Shown in pieces: positions 33,601 through 43,700 of a DNA stretch of 64,000 nt. The notes below the pieces were generated by a model that was given only the letters and a program-made list of their open reading frames with translations, made no database searches and was not told where the DNA came from. The position numbers and the translations under genes are program-made. The first letter of the stretch is position 1; every line of letters begins with the position of its first letter. Origin of the DNA: Haliotis asinina (lineage: Eukaryota > Mollusca > Gastropoda > Lepetellida > Haliotidae); assembly GCF_037392515.1 (NCBI RefSeq), contig NC_090288.1:5387501-5451500 (forward strand). The letters run 5' to 3'.

Positions 33601-35008
33601 TGGCTCGGGAACAGCAAGTTTCAGAGAAGGAGCGGATCTTGGCAGAAATGGGCGACCTCCAGGTGCAGAACCAACAGCTCATTGATGACCTCGAGGCATA
33701 CTCCCGGCGTCAGATGAGTGAGATGCAGCGTCGGGTAGCACCGTCACCCCATTCGTACCTCCAGTGTGTCGGCCCAGGGGGTCCCTACGGCCCCCCGCAG
33801 CCCACCTTTAACTACCAAGGAGGGATTCCGGACAACCAACCTGACGTCAGCTACACTGAAACTGTCAACCTTAACCAGCAGCCCAACCAAGTAGGTGTCA
33901 CCAGGGATGGTTCTTGTGGTGGTTCTTATGCTGGTTCCCTATTTGTTCTTGGGATGGACCCGAGTGTGGTCCCTGGTGGTAAAGTTTGGGGGTGGACCCT
34001 TGTTTGGATCCTTGCAGTAGACCCTACAGAATTATCTCTGGGTTGCCTCCTGGGATGGTCTCCAGGGTTCCTGGGGTGGTACCTGTGGTGATCCTTGGCA
34101 ATGTTCTTTGGGTGGCCACTGGAGACAGGCCCTTTGGTGGTTCCTGGGGCAGTCCCCTGGGCATTCCCTGGTGTACCTGACATTTGATTCCTGGGGTAGT
34201 CCCTGGTCATTGTCCCAAATGGGAGACCTGGTGGTGGTTCTTGAGGTGGTCCATGGCTGTGGTCGCAGGGTGCAGGGATGATGAGTTCCTCCACTGAATG
34301 TTATATGCTGCAGGCCACAATCATCTGTAGGCTGATGTGTGATGAAGTAGTGATGTCAATCACTGGCTCGTGTGACTCACTGACTGGGATTATGTACAGG
34401 CAATGTGAGATAAGAACTCAAATTACTTCTTAAAAACATGTTGTACCCGTGAAGATCCAGGCAAGCATTGATCTTCAGTAACCCATACTTGTTGTAAGAG
34501 GCGACTAACAGGATTGGGTGGTCAGGCTTGCTGACTTGGTTGACATATGTTATTGGATCCCAATTGCTCAGATCAATGCTCATGCTGTTGATCACTGGAT
34601 TGTCTTGTCCAGACTCGATTTATTACAGACCGCCACCATATGGCTGGAATATAGTAAAACTAAACTCACGGTGTAAAACTAAACTCACTCACTCACTCAC
34701 TCACTCACTCACTCACTCACTCACTCACTCACTCACTCACTCACTCACTCACTCACTCTCACTCACTCACTCACTCACTCACTCACTCACTCACTCACCT
34801 TAAAAATATGTTGACTGTACCAAGATAGGTAAAGATCTCTGTTGTTCTTCAGGGCCCTCCTCAGGCAGACCCAGGGCAGCATGAGGACGATGAAGCACCC
34901 CTTGTTTGTCCCCAGTGCAATCTAACATGCCCGGACATGGACACCCTACAGATCCATGTGATAGAGTGTCTGGACCAAGATGACCAACGAAGAGCCAGTC
35001 GTCAGTAA
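21626..35008 (+). CDS. NEMO/optineurin-family (UBAN) protein, eleven exons
   Basis: Exons 21626-21875, 24413-24612, 25396-25530, 26742-27212, 28833-28985, 29911-30035, 30540-30692, 30927-31020, 31224-31457, 33564-33890 and 34853-35008 join in phase to 765 residues. An in-frame TAG at 21605-21607 supports the start; the 5' UTR may be spliced near 21585. Residues about 66-150 align with the N-terminal coiled coil of optineurin and NEMO (LRDYLKDNNEM, EALAEWKKK). Long coiled coils follow. Residues 606-650 hold the UBAN motif with ADVYKADFDAERLARE, nearly the NEMO sequence; D612, F613 and E616 match residues that contact linear ubiquitin. A proline-rich linker follows. The C-terminal C2HC zinc finger uses C733, C736, H749 and C753 around PDMDTLQIHV. 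The family bridges ubiquitin chains to IKK/TBK1 signalling or autophagy in the cytosol. It is longer than human NEMO (419) or OPTN (577), so I leave the choice between them open. Confidence 0.95.
22066..22240. mobile_element. Short MITE with pogo/Tigger-like ends, about 175 bp
   Basis: The left end CAGTGGAAGCTGTCAAAACC after a TA resembles Tigger-type termini. The right end carries the inverse, GGGTTTAGACAGCTTACTT, with small differences. It lies in intron 1 of the NEMO/OPTN-like gene and has no coding capacity. The superfamily call rests on the ends alone. Confidence 0.5.
22687..23010 (+). mobile_element. Possible truncated TTAA-type DNA element
   Basis: The segment begins TTAAAGGAGAATACTAACG, similar in layout to the TTAA-AGG end of the element at 52378. 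It continues as non-coding sequence to an A/G-rich stretch around 22975. No matching right end was found, so this is a tentative call. Confidence 0.25.
23020..23390 (-). mobile_element. Decayed LINE fragment (C-terminal tail of ORF2)
   Basis: On the minus strand two overlapping frames include CNNLGVLEDEYHVLFVCERY, which fits the C-terminal cysteine/EDE-H motif that follows the reverse transcriptase in many non-LTR retrotransposons. RYIKYPNHN follows in another frame. One frameshift separates the two parts and the RT domain itself is absent. The fragment lies in intron 1 of the NEMO/OPTN-like gene. Confidence 0.5.
24999..25175 (-). repeat. Type-A interspersed repeat, partial, reverse orientation
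   Basis: It runs from GTGAGTGAGTGAGTTTAG through GCAATATTCTAGCTATATG to CATGTGTCAACCAAGTC and stops before the head. It lies in intron 2 of the NEMO/OPTN-like gene. Confidence 0.75.
25930..26465. mobile_element. Second copy of the 624-bp foldback element, 5' truncated
   Basis: It matches 19717-20340 in reverse: the shared internal CTGCAGTATATATGC block, CTGTGTTCTGATTGGTCAG, CAAAGGTTACCTGA and the terminal GTTTTGTTAGATTCAGT to AAGTTTACTT. The outer part of its left inverted repeat is missing. It lies in intron 3 of the NEMO/OPTN-like gene. Confidence 0.75.
27371..27612 (+). repeat. Type-A interspersed repeat, full length
   Basis: The head CTCGTGAAGGTCCGGGGTA leads through GCTTGTTGTAAGAGGC and GATCGGGTGGTCAG to the tail TTGCTGAGTGCGGCGTAAAA and CACTCACTAAC. 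It lies in intron 4 of the NEMO/OPTN-like gene. Confidence 0.8.
27850..28040 (-). repeat. Type-A interspersed repeat, degraded, reverse orientation
   Basis: It keeps CATTCAGCAGTATTCCAGG, the GGCAGTCTGTAAATTATCGG block and ACCACCAGATCTCGTTGG, with many changes and an internal deletion. It is the oldest-looking copy in intron 4. Confidence 0.6.
28153..28315 (+). repeat. tRNA-like SINE (type B)
   Basis: The head GGGGTAGCCTAACGTTTAAA is followed by GATTCCCCAAGTGGGTAC, then the body and the tail GTGATATTGCTTGAATATTC ending CATACTCACTCGC. It lies in intron 4 of the NEMO/OPTN-like gene. Confidence 0.7.
28548..28732 (+). repeat. tRNA-like SINE (type B)
   Basis: It contains ACCAGTGGTAAAGGCATTGG and the B-box-like GGTTCGATTCC, and ends in GATATTGCTGAAATATTGC and CTCACTCAC. 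It ends about 100 bp before exon 5 of the NEMO/OPTN-like gene. Confidence 0.75.
29298..29328. repeat. (GAGT)n microsatellite
   Basis: About eight GAGT units. This is the complement of the (CACT)n that ends both SINE families, so it may be the remnant of a repeat tail. Confidence 0.85.
30085..30480. repeat. ~30-bp minisatellite in intron 6 of the NEMO/OPTN-like gene
   Basis: About 12 imperfect units of AGACCCTAGTAGACCTTCTC plus AGGCCCAAAC are seen. Early units start 30 bp apart (GTAGACC at 30122 and 30152, GCAGACC at 30182). Later ones vary in length. The array fills nearly the whole intron between 30035 and 30540. Confidence 0.85.
31545..31665 (-). repeat. tRNA-like SINE (type B), degraded
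   Basis: The reverse copy shows GAGTGAGTTAGTG, GACACCAGAAATGGGC and GCGAACACCTTAACCACTAG, the complement of the SINE head. A further tRNA-like segment with GGTTCGATCC follows at about 31683-31760. Both lie in intron 9 of the NEMO/OPTN-like gene. Confidence 0.6.
31997..32044. repeat. (CTCAC)n microsatellite
   Basis: About nine perfect pentamer units, CACCTCACCTCAC in register. It is a different unit from the CACT tetramer found at SINE tails. Confidence 0.95.
33893..34290. repeat. Degenerate CCTGGGGTGGT-like repeat in intron 10
   Basis: The first 400 bp of the last intron of the NEMO/OPTN-like gene is built of variants of TCCTGGGGTGGTCCCTGGTG. The variants have no fixed period. Open frames on both strands here are a by-product of this composition. 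Confidence 0.5.
34443..34676 (+). repeat. Type-A interspersed repeat, full length, joined to a CACT array
   Basis: The head ACCCGTGAAGATCCAGGC leads through CATACTTGTTGTAAGAGGC and TTGGGTGGTCAGGC to ATATGGCTGGAATATAG and a short duplicated tail, running directly into the microsatellite at 34677. It lies in intron 10 of the NEMO/OPTN-like gene. Confidence 0.85.
34677..34798. repeat. (CACT)n microsatellite grown from a SINE-like tail
   Basis: About 30 CACT units with one CTCTCACT interruption. It ends 54 bp before exon 11 (34853) of the NEMO/OPTN-like gene, close to the splice acceptor. Confidence 0.95.
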
Positions 35009-36011
35009 CTCCTCTCAAGGTCTGAGCAGCCTGTGATTTTAGTTGTATGGTTTGACAGTTTGAATGGATGAGGGCAATGTTTGATGATGGTACAGCTCTG
35101 TACATGCAGAAGCTGTTCATACTTTGTTATACCACATTGTAGGTAATTAATATTCAAATCAGAAATCATTTGGTCAGCTAATGGAATTGGTCTGACGACT
35201 GTCCCTTCTCTCCCCACCATCTTGTGTGCTTCCCAACTGATATAATCTTTATTTAAACCCTTTTTGGAAGAATTTGTTGGCAATTCAAATTTGATACGGT
35301 AAGTATGAATAATTTGCATATTTTATGCAAATAACCCAACTTATCTTGAGCTCTGTGGACATCATGTGACATCACCATTTTATCAAGTCTCAGTCTGTTG
35401 TTTTCACACTAGGGAGAGAAACGTGGTATATGCAGTATTGTTAAACAGGATTTTTCAGCTGAAGGTTATGGTGCACACTTGACCACTGAACAGTACTGTT
35501 ACTTAACCCTTGAATTCATAAAACAAATCTGCCAATAGCTGGAATATTGCTGAGTGCGGCATAAATCTAAACTTACTAAGACGCATAAGAAAATATATAA
35601 TTTGCTATGATTTTCATAATCTATTCATCTGAAATAGATTGATTCATGTCTGACCTATAATTTATTACAACTTCAGGAGACTGGGGCCTAGCAAATCTTG
35701 TTACAATTTATAATATCAATGTACCACTTCTTGATTTCTTTCAAGAACTGATTGCTTTGACATCACAATATGGCACTAACTGGAGAACTGTGTGATATAA
35801 AACTTAATTAAAACGGTTGTAAATAGTTATTATATGTGCGAGTTTTCAAAACTAGAATAAGTTGAAAAGTTGATGCAGAAATTAATAGGTGATCCAGAGA
35901 TTCAAAATTCAGATCATGTAGACTATTTTTCAGAGATTGTGCAAATTACTTCTTACACATTCTCCACTGAGAAATGTAAACTTTCAGTCTGTCTGTGAGT
36001 TGAAATGTTTG

Positions 36012-36080
36012 AGGCAGTGGAGTAGCCCAGTGGTCAGTGCATTCTCTCTTCCTGATTCAAGACTGGGTTCAAGTCCACAC
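36012..36080 (+). repeat. tRNA-like SINE head fragment (type B)
   Basis: GTGGAGTAGCCCAGTGGTCAG followed by a B-box-like GGGTTCAAGTCC. The body and tail of the family are not present, so this is a truncated or very old copy. Confidence 0.5.
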
Positions 36081-36654
36081 AGTTTTACTATACTTGGGAG
36101 AGCTCTTTTGCTGTATCTTTTATGTATTCATATGTTCATTGGGTGTCCAGTTGGATTTGGTCAGCAAAGTGCGCTTATGTACAGACCAGTGATATGTAGA
36201 TAGACATTGCTGATTGTGGTATTGACAAACACGCAAACATGTTTGTTTTGATGAGGAGTGCACTGAGTTCAAATGAAAGTGTCAAGGACCAAATGAGAAT
36301 TTGCAAGAGGCATACAAGTAGGAAAATTTATCTAGCTGACTGGACTGACCCAGTCCTTCACACATCTGTGTTTTTAGCAGACCCACAAGTTCCGTAGTCA
36401 CACCATGATGTTGCTTCAGTTGGATTAGCCCAGCTTTCATGGCTGTAGCACAAATTGAAACGCAGTGCTTCTTAATGTGCATGGTTACCTCCCCTTGTCA
36501 TGCCAGGATCTGCTGGTAACAGATCTATGTTACCTGTTTTCCATGTTTATGATGCTTAGACTGACAGCCTTGTATTTCCGTCACTGTTCTCTTGACATGA
36601 TAAACATCCTGCACTTGTTTGTGGCTTAAACCTCCTCACTCTCTCATGCAAGGA

Positions 36655-36802
36655 TGGGCAGTAGCCTAGTAGTTACAGTGTTTGCTTGTCATGCTGAAGA
36701 CCTGGGTTCGATTTCCCACATGGGTACAGTATGTAAAGCCCATTTCTTGTGTCCTGCACCGTGATATTCCTAAAAGCAACGTTAAGCCATACTCACTCAA
36801 GA
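36655..36802 (+). repeat. tRNA-like SINE (type B), full length
   Basis: The head GTAGCCTAGTAGTTACAG is followed by GACCTGGGTTCGATTTCCC, ATGGGTACAGTATG, GTGATATTCC and the tail CATACTCACTC. It is one of the clearest copies. Confidence 0.8.
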
Positions 36803-39659
36803 ACAAGAACAGTGGTACCACATGTATCATGGTTGTCAGTAAATCAACCAAAGTGACACATTATCATGTGCTTTTGTTTGTAATATAATTGGACTATGTA
36901 TATGATATATCCCTTGATGTATATTTGTTGGGGTGTTAGTATGTTGTGATATGGCTCTGTGATTTATGGAGGGTTAGTATGTGTGACTGTATAGCTTAAA
37001 ACCCTCATTACATAACAGTGACCATGCATGTTTACAAAAGGATTGACAATGATTAAGAACAGCTCAAGTTAACAAAATGATGCACAAAGATTATCATGTA
37101 GACATCACCTGGCCCAGGGACCTGATACAAGAAGCAATCTTTGCAACTGATTGTACCTCCCATATATTTACATAGGTTTAAGATCAGTATTGCACAGAGA
37201 TGGCTTGGAATGGGACCTTAAACAAGAAGCTGTCATTGTGCTATAGATATGACAATGAGAAAACAATATTTGAATTCAAATCATCTTAGAATTTAAGTCA
37301 CGTTGAGGACCAGACCTCCTGAGTAGTGAAGTTGATGCTGAGAGATCTGACTCAGCTAAGGCTTAAGTATCCAGTAAGTAATAGCGGCCTTGAGTGTGTG
37401 GTTCATTATGACAATTAGGTATGTTTAAAATAAATACATGGTAGTCGGATCAGTCTTGATAAATAAAACTTAGGTTATTTGAGTTCAGAAAGCAGTAAAA
37501 TCAGTTCTACCACCATGGCAACCTTTTTCATTGAGATACGGTGGAACTTACATAGGGTGCTTTTGTCACATCACGAAAAGGATAAAAAGACAAACTGTAC
37601 AAATCAAATTTGAGATTACTCTTGAGGCATAGAATGCATGCTGCCATAAAAATTACAATAACAATTAAATAACATCAATGAAAATTTAGTACAATAAATA
37701 ATGCCCTATTGAGGAGGTCTTTTTAGAAGAGAGTGTTATAATGAGGTACCACCCGATGAAAGGGAACTAACTGTACAGGGTAGTGTAGAGTAGATCCTTG
37801 TTTTTAAGTGTGTGTGTCTGTGCCTGTGTGTGTGACTGTATGTGTCTGTGACTGTCTATGACTGTCACTTTGACTGTGATGCTTTAAATTTCGGCTTAGA
37901 TTTTGTGAGTTTAGACCATGTTGATTTGATTTAGAGGAAGAGAAAAATTGTCTTTCCACATTATTTTACTGTACATAGTGCATATAAAATCTTTCTGCTA
38001 TCACCAGAAAAAACAGCAACACTGTCATGATCTGACACCTATTGATACAATATTTACAATACATTTTCTTAGTGTGATTGTTAATCACAAGCCACTGGAG
38101 GATGGTGTCTGTTTTTGTTTTTGTTTTTCATTTCACCTATAATTCATTCTTGCCTTGTCATTTTGCAAAAGATAATTAGTTTGTTTTTAATTTCATTTGG
38201 CTTTAAGTCCGTTTGTTTTGCAAGCTAACAAAATTCGATATAAAGTGTTTCAGATACTGGTTGTTGTAGCTGCATAAAACTGAGTGTAAAGGGACACAAC
38301 TGCAATGTTCTCTCCATTAGAGTTAGCGCCCTTTACATTTGCTTACAGCCTTCGCACTAGGAAGTAACGTGAATGATTATGTTTAATCACCACATGTTGT
38401 TTGTACTATCAGGATATGGGGTTTATTATTCAATGAGAAAAAAAATATAGTGCAAGATCTGTTATTTGAGATATTTTCAGTGTAAGAGGACAAGGTATGA
38501 TAGAGGCCCTATTGGCCCACATGTCATGATTATCTAAATTTTACAACATGATAATTTTAGCATAAAAAGGGCTAAATTAATTGTTAAAGTTACCTCCAAT
38601 TGCCTTTTTATGTGTTCAGTGGTAATCTATGTTACAACACTGGTGAAACAAGCTTTAAATAAAATCATGTAAATCCTTTCTTAAGCCTAACGACACTAAC
38701 CTTTCAACTTTTCAAGTCAGTCTCTTTGCCTTTGTTCCCAATATTTTAAAATTCATATTTTATATATTTTGATCTTCTTTAGGTTTATGGACTCTTCAAT
38801 GCTACAGTTCTTGACAGTGAATCAGAAACTGAGATTGATGTCTTTGTGAATGAAGAGTAATAGTAAAAGTTTTATATCTTTAAGGTGGATAAGTTGTGAA
38901 TAATAACTCTGTGAAGTCTTTTGAATACTGACTTTAACACTTGCATGGTGTTAATATGAACCTGTGCCGACAATGTAATTTCACCCAAAATGGGCCCCTT
39001 TGAGGTCTAGACCTGTGATTTTTAGTGCAACATAATTGGTTATTGTAATAACATATGATGATTTAGATGTTAACTGCATATTTGCTAAAACTGGTTGTAA
39101 ATACTGACTTATAACACTTACTAGTTAAGATGAAATGTAGTTTTACCCAAAACAGGGCCCTGTGATTTTTAGTACATGATTAGTTATCATGTTTACATGT
39201 TGTAAAATTGACCCATGGATTACATTTGCAAAGAATGTTGTGAATAATGAGTGGGTTTTGGGGACCCAAAATTGGCAAGTGATTGAATTAACATTGTTTT
39301 GCAATCGTAATTGGACCCTTTGAGTTTGAAACATTGTGATTGATATTGTACCTGCTGTAATTTGCATGTAAATAAAACAACAGTCGTAAATAAGTCATTA
39401 TGGCACATTGATTTCAGATTTCTTGTTATTTTTCATGGGAACTGATAGAACCCATTTGGGCCCCTCTGCAGTGAAATTACACCTCGGATTATATAATATA
39501 TAGCATTTTTCTGCAAAGCTAACTTGTCTCTAAGCATATAACATGTTTTCAGCCAATTATGTTAGTGGGCCAAAACCACCCTTATCATTCCTTGTCCTTT
39601 GGAAGAGGTTGAACATGTTACAGTTCTAAATTCTTGAGGTTAGGCTGCTCCACCTTGTC

Positions 39660-40254
39660 ACCATCCTCCATATCGCCAGGGTATACGTTCCGGTACGTCT
39701 CCACTATAGGAGAGACTTGTCGGAAGGTATACCCTGGAGACATCGAGGATGCCTTGTCACCATCCTTCATATCGCCAGGGTATACGTTCCGGTACGTCTC
39801 CACTATAGGAGAGACTTGTCGGAAGGTATACCCTGGAGACATCGAGGATGCCTTGTCACCATCCTTCATATCGCCAGGGTATACGTTCCGGTACGTCTCC
39901 ACTATAGGAGAGACTTGTCGGAAGGTATACCCTGGAGACATCGAGGATGCCTTGTCACCATCCTCCATATCGCCAGGCTATACGTTCCGGTACGTCTCCA
40001 CTATAGGAGAGACTTGTCGGAAGGTATACCCTGGAGACATCGAGGATGCCTTGTCACCATCCCCCATATCGCCAGGGTATACGTTCCGGTACGTCTCCAC
40101 TATAGGAGAGACTTGTCGGAAGGTATACCCTGGAGACATCGAGGATGCCTTGTCACCATCCCCCATATCGCCAGGGTATACGTTCCGGTACGTCTCCACT
40201 ATAGGAGAGACTTGTCGGAAGGTATACCCTGGAGATATCGAGGATGCCTTGTCA
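39660..40254. repeat. 99-bp tandem array of quasi-palindromes, six copies
   Basis: Six nearly identical 99-bp units start at 39661, 39760, 39859, 39958, 40057 and 40156. Each contains a 62-bp quasi-palindrome (39676-39737 in the first unit) centred on CTATAG, with outer arms CCAGGGTATACGTTCC and GGAAGGTATACCCTGG. Because 99 is a multiple of three, the array is open in several frames on both strands. The plus frame runs from a TGA near 39608 to a TAA-type stop at 40434, with AATAAA at 40445-40450. Plus and minus frames spell closely related peptides (SPGYTFRYVSTIGETCRKVY against SPGYTFRQVSPIVETYRNVY) because of the dyad symmetry. No ATG opens the long plus frame, so coding is unproven. Confidence 0.95.
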
Positions 40255-40507
40255 CTAAACGTGTTTGTACAGGATTCATATATGTACAGGGTTTTATGTA
40301 TTGAAGAAATATACACTGATCAGCAGAGTTGCACTTTCACTTATGTAACCACTAATCCTATGTACAATGTGTCTGGTGATGCATTGGTTGATTTTGTTGA
40401 TCATTTTACAGTTTCCATGATGATTTTAAATTGACTTGGGAAGCAATAAAATGATTGCTTATAAAAGTGTTGGTTCGATTGTGTTTCAACTCACCTTGGT
40501 GAAGATG

Positions 40508-40725
40508 TGTGAGTGAGTATACTAGTAGTATTACGCCGCAGTCATCAATATTCAAACTATATACGACGGTCTGTAAATAATCGAGTCTGAACCAGATTAT
40601 CCAGTGATCAGCAGCATGGAGTTGTGAACCGATGACATGTGTCAACCAAGTCAGCGAGTCTGACCTCCCGATCCATTTAATCGCCTCTTACGACAAGCAC
40701 AGTTCTCGTCGGATCTTCACGGGCG
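40508..40725 (-). repeat. Type-A interspersed repeat, reverse orientation
   Basis: It runs from GTGTGAGTGAGTATACTAG through ACTATATACGACGGTCTGTA and CATGTGTCAACCAAGTC to GATCTTCACGGGC. There is a short internal deletion near 40615. Confidence 0.75.
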
Positions 40726-43700
40726 CGTGTGTTAGGACTCGTATTACTTTGTACTTCTGTGGTTTTCGGACATTGCTAGTCCAGTGAAACACAACACTGC
40801 AGTATCTGCGACTACGACTCACTCAGACACATTCCCGTGACACGTTATCCCGTGACACGTTATCCCGCCACGCAGGGTAACACAATTAGCTCCGGCATCT
40901 TCACGTGTGAGACGGCGGAGGACCAGCCCCTCGCTCAGATCCGACCTCCCGATCGTTCATTTGATGAGTGACGTCCCTTGTTCCACCTTTACCTATCATT
41001 TTGACCAGGTATGTTAAAGCCCCAAATGAAGCTAGTATAGATTTCCCCAGGTTCTGAATCGCCCTTATCGCTGGGACTCCCCTCAGTTCCAATAACGTTT
41101 TTCTTTCATAATTTTCATAATCTAAACGTTACTCTACAATAATAACTATATGGGGTTAGTCTTGAATCCTTTGAGCACGGAATGTCCTTCATTAAATAAG
41201 GACATATTGTGGTGTTTATGGCTGGTTTATGAGTCTTGGGGCTTATAAAACTGTTTAGTATTTCAGCTCATCCCTCAAAAGGGCACATAGTTAGGTATTC
41301 TTGTTTTGTTTTCGTCATGTTTTCGTTAAAGAAACAGCGATAAGCAGTATTTGCACTGACGACACTACTATGGTTAATTAAGCAATAATTCCACCCGTGA
41401 AAAGAAATTGGTTTAGGGTCTCCAGATATGGGTTTGCTGGAATAAGGAAACTTTACTAGAGCCATGTGCATATTTGACTGGGCTATCATTAATGAACAGG
41501 TACAACTGGGCCTGATAGTAATGTAATGTAATGTTTGCGCATCTTACGAATAGGATCTCTCCGTTGTGACCAGACGTTGACAACAGATGCCTGCTTCTGC
41601 CGGTGATAGTATAAGTGGAGTGGTAGCATTAAGTAGCACTGGTAGTGCATTTTAGCCTTTGCGTGTGTTTGTGATGTATGCTGCTTGTAGGTCAAGCCAC
41701 GCCTACGTATTAGCGAGTTGTTGGTGTCATGACAATTAGGTAATGATTCATTACTACGGATTCACGATACAGCGGTAATCGAACAGCGGTTCCTGCTTTT
41801 GGCATTTGTTTATGGAAATGATGTGCCAGTTATTTAGTGTCAGAGTCAGTGACTTTAATGTGTCTCGCTTTTTACCGATACTGTTCTTAACTTAAGGAAC
41901 CGCTCGTGTCCAAACACTGTAGAATAACACTTGTTGCTGAAAATTCGACATCGAAGGTTCAACTCCGAGATTCGCTTGGTAATGACCCGTGTTAGTATCG
42001 CGTTAGTGAGAAATCTATAGTCATGCCGGTCTGAGGTTTGCTTCAGAAGGGAAAAGACGGTCAACGCTTTAAATCCGCAATACGCTTGAGAGTTGCCTCC
42101 CTTAGGCGTATTATGATCCACGTGTTTGCGTTCGAATCCAGATTCTACCATATTACTTCATGTGTCAGGAACACACAGACATTAGTCTCCAAGAGACAAT
42201 GTCTCCCTCGTCTCGTCGTCTTCAGCTCAAACCAGCCGATTTTTGTTTTCAAAAAGGGTGCAAATATGCACAAAAGGTATCCCAACACTTATGACGTTTA
42301 ACCCCTATGCAGGCATTTAGATTCCTGTCAGATTATTGTTTGTATGCTTATTTTGACCTTTCGGACGCACCATACATTGAATTCAGAAATGCACGTCTCA
42401 CGATGAACGTCGATCAAGTGCAATGTGTGTACACGCCTTTAAGCAAATATAAAGTTTCAGCAAACTGTTCTCACATCTCGATAACATAGAAAATCCATTT
42501 ATTTTGTTCTTGATAAGCAAATATGAGGCCAAACATGGCAAGTTATTGATATGCATATAGCCGGCATGTCCTTGAAGGCTACTGCAAGAGATACTATCTG
42601 TGAAATCACCAGAAAACATCAACATACCACTTACATTAAGTATTCAGCCCTTCTCAGATTCATAAGATTTCATCCGCTCTTGTCAGGTGGCATATTAAGT
42701 GTCTTCCACATCGCCGTTTTTTTTTCATCAAACCTGGCCCAAATAGCCTAAAATCGGCCGGGAAGGGAGGCAGGCAGGGTTGTTGTACAATGATCATCCT
42801 CTGAACGCAAGGCCATTCATCACATCGGGAACTTGCCATTGGTGATTCCTTGGGTCAAGGAGTCCAGTTTTCCAACCTATAGAGCATGTTTGAGATTTCA
42901 GTACCAAGTCTTCCTGCCTCCAACAAGGATGGAAAGCAATACCACGAAGTCAACGTCTGATACAGTCAGGAGAAATGAATGATTGAGATAATATTCAATA
43001 TTCAGCAATATTCCAGCTATGTGACGCGGTCTGCAAGTAACCAAATCTGGACCAGATAATCTAGTGATCAGCAACATGAGCGTGAATCTACGCAGTTGGA
43101 ATACCGTGACATATGTCAGCCAAGTCAGCGAGTCTGACCACCCTACAACGTTTCGTCCTTGTGCGTATATGAATGCCATTTAATTAAGGGACAAGTCCTC
43201 CAGATAGTACGTGAACCTGAGATAAAGTTAAAATCGTTTTGCTATGGATAATGATGTCAAACTGATACCATGAAAGCATGGGGTACTGTTTTCCATGTTT
43301 ATTTGGAAGGAGCCACATTTCACGAAGACAAAAGGGAAACATGAATCAGTTGAATGTGTTCTACATATATACTACGCAAAAATAGTTAGGGATATTTGTT
43401 AATTTTGAAATTATGAATAATGATGTGTTTATTCACTGACCCACTGATAAAGTATCAGTCTTAAAAATACCAATATCTCTAACTTATTTTGTCCAGTATA
43501 TTTGATAGAAACGTAACGTCTGAGAGATAGATATTTGCTTGGCGAAACCTAGGAGTGCAGTTTTAATGGCGTTCAGGGTAATGAAAAAGATGCTTTTCTT
43601 GTCCTTAAAACATTATTAAGTAAAGAAAAGACATTCATTTTATTACCGATGTAAGGTCCAAGTTAGGAATATGTGCTATATTCCAGCTGTAGTAAAGATA

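Larger units (their letters stand above)
35009..39600. other. Gene-poor DNA and probable 3' UTR of the NEMO/OPTN-like gene
   Basis: AATAAA hexamers occur at 37462 and 38658 among others, but none lies close to the stop at 35008, so the 3' end of the transcript is open. A type-A tail fragment lies at 35530-35576 and tRNA-like SINEs at 36012-36080 and 36655-36802. Nothing else was recognised. Confidence 0.45.

Noticed and set aside
33926-34294. 122-codon proline/glycine-rich minus-strand frame
   Set aside because: It lies in a degenerate CCTGGGGTGGT-type repeat inside intron 10 of a well-supported plus-strand gene.
39660-40254. CRISPR-like array
   Set aside because: The 99-bp units are directly adjacent with no unique spacers, and the genome is animal.
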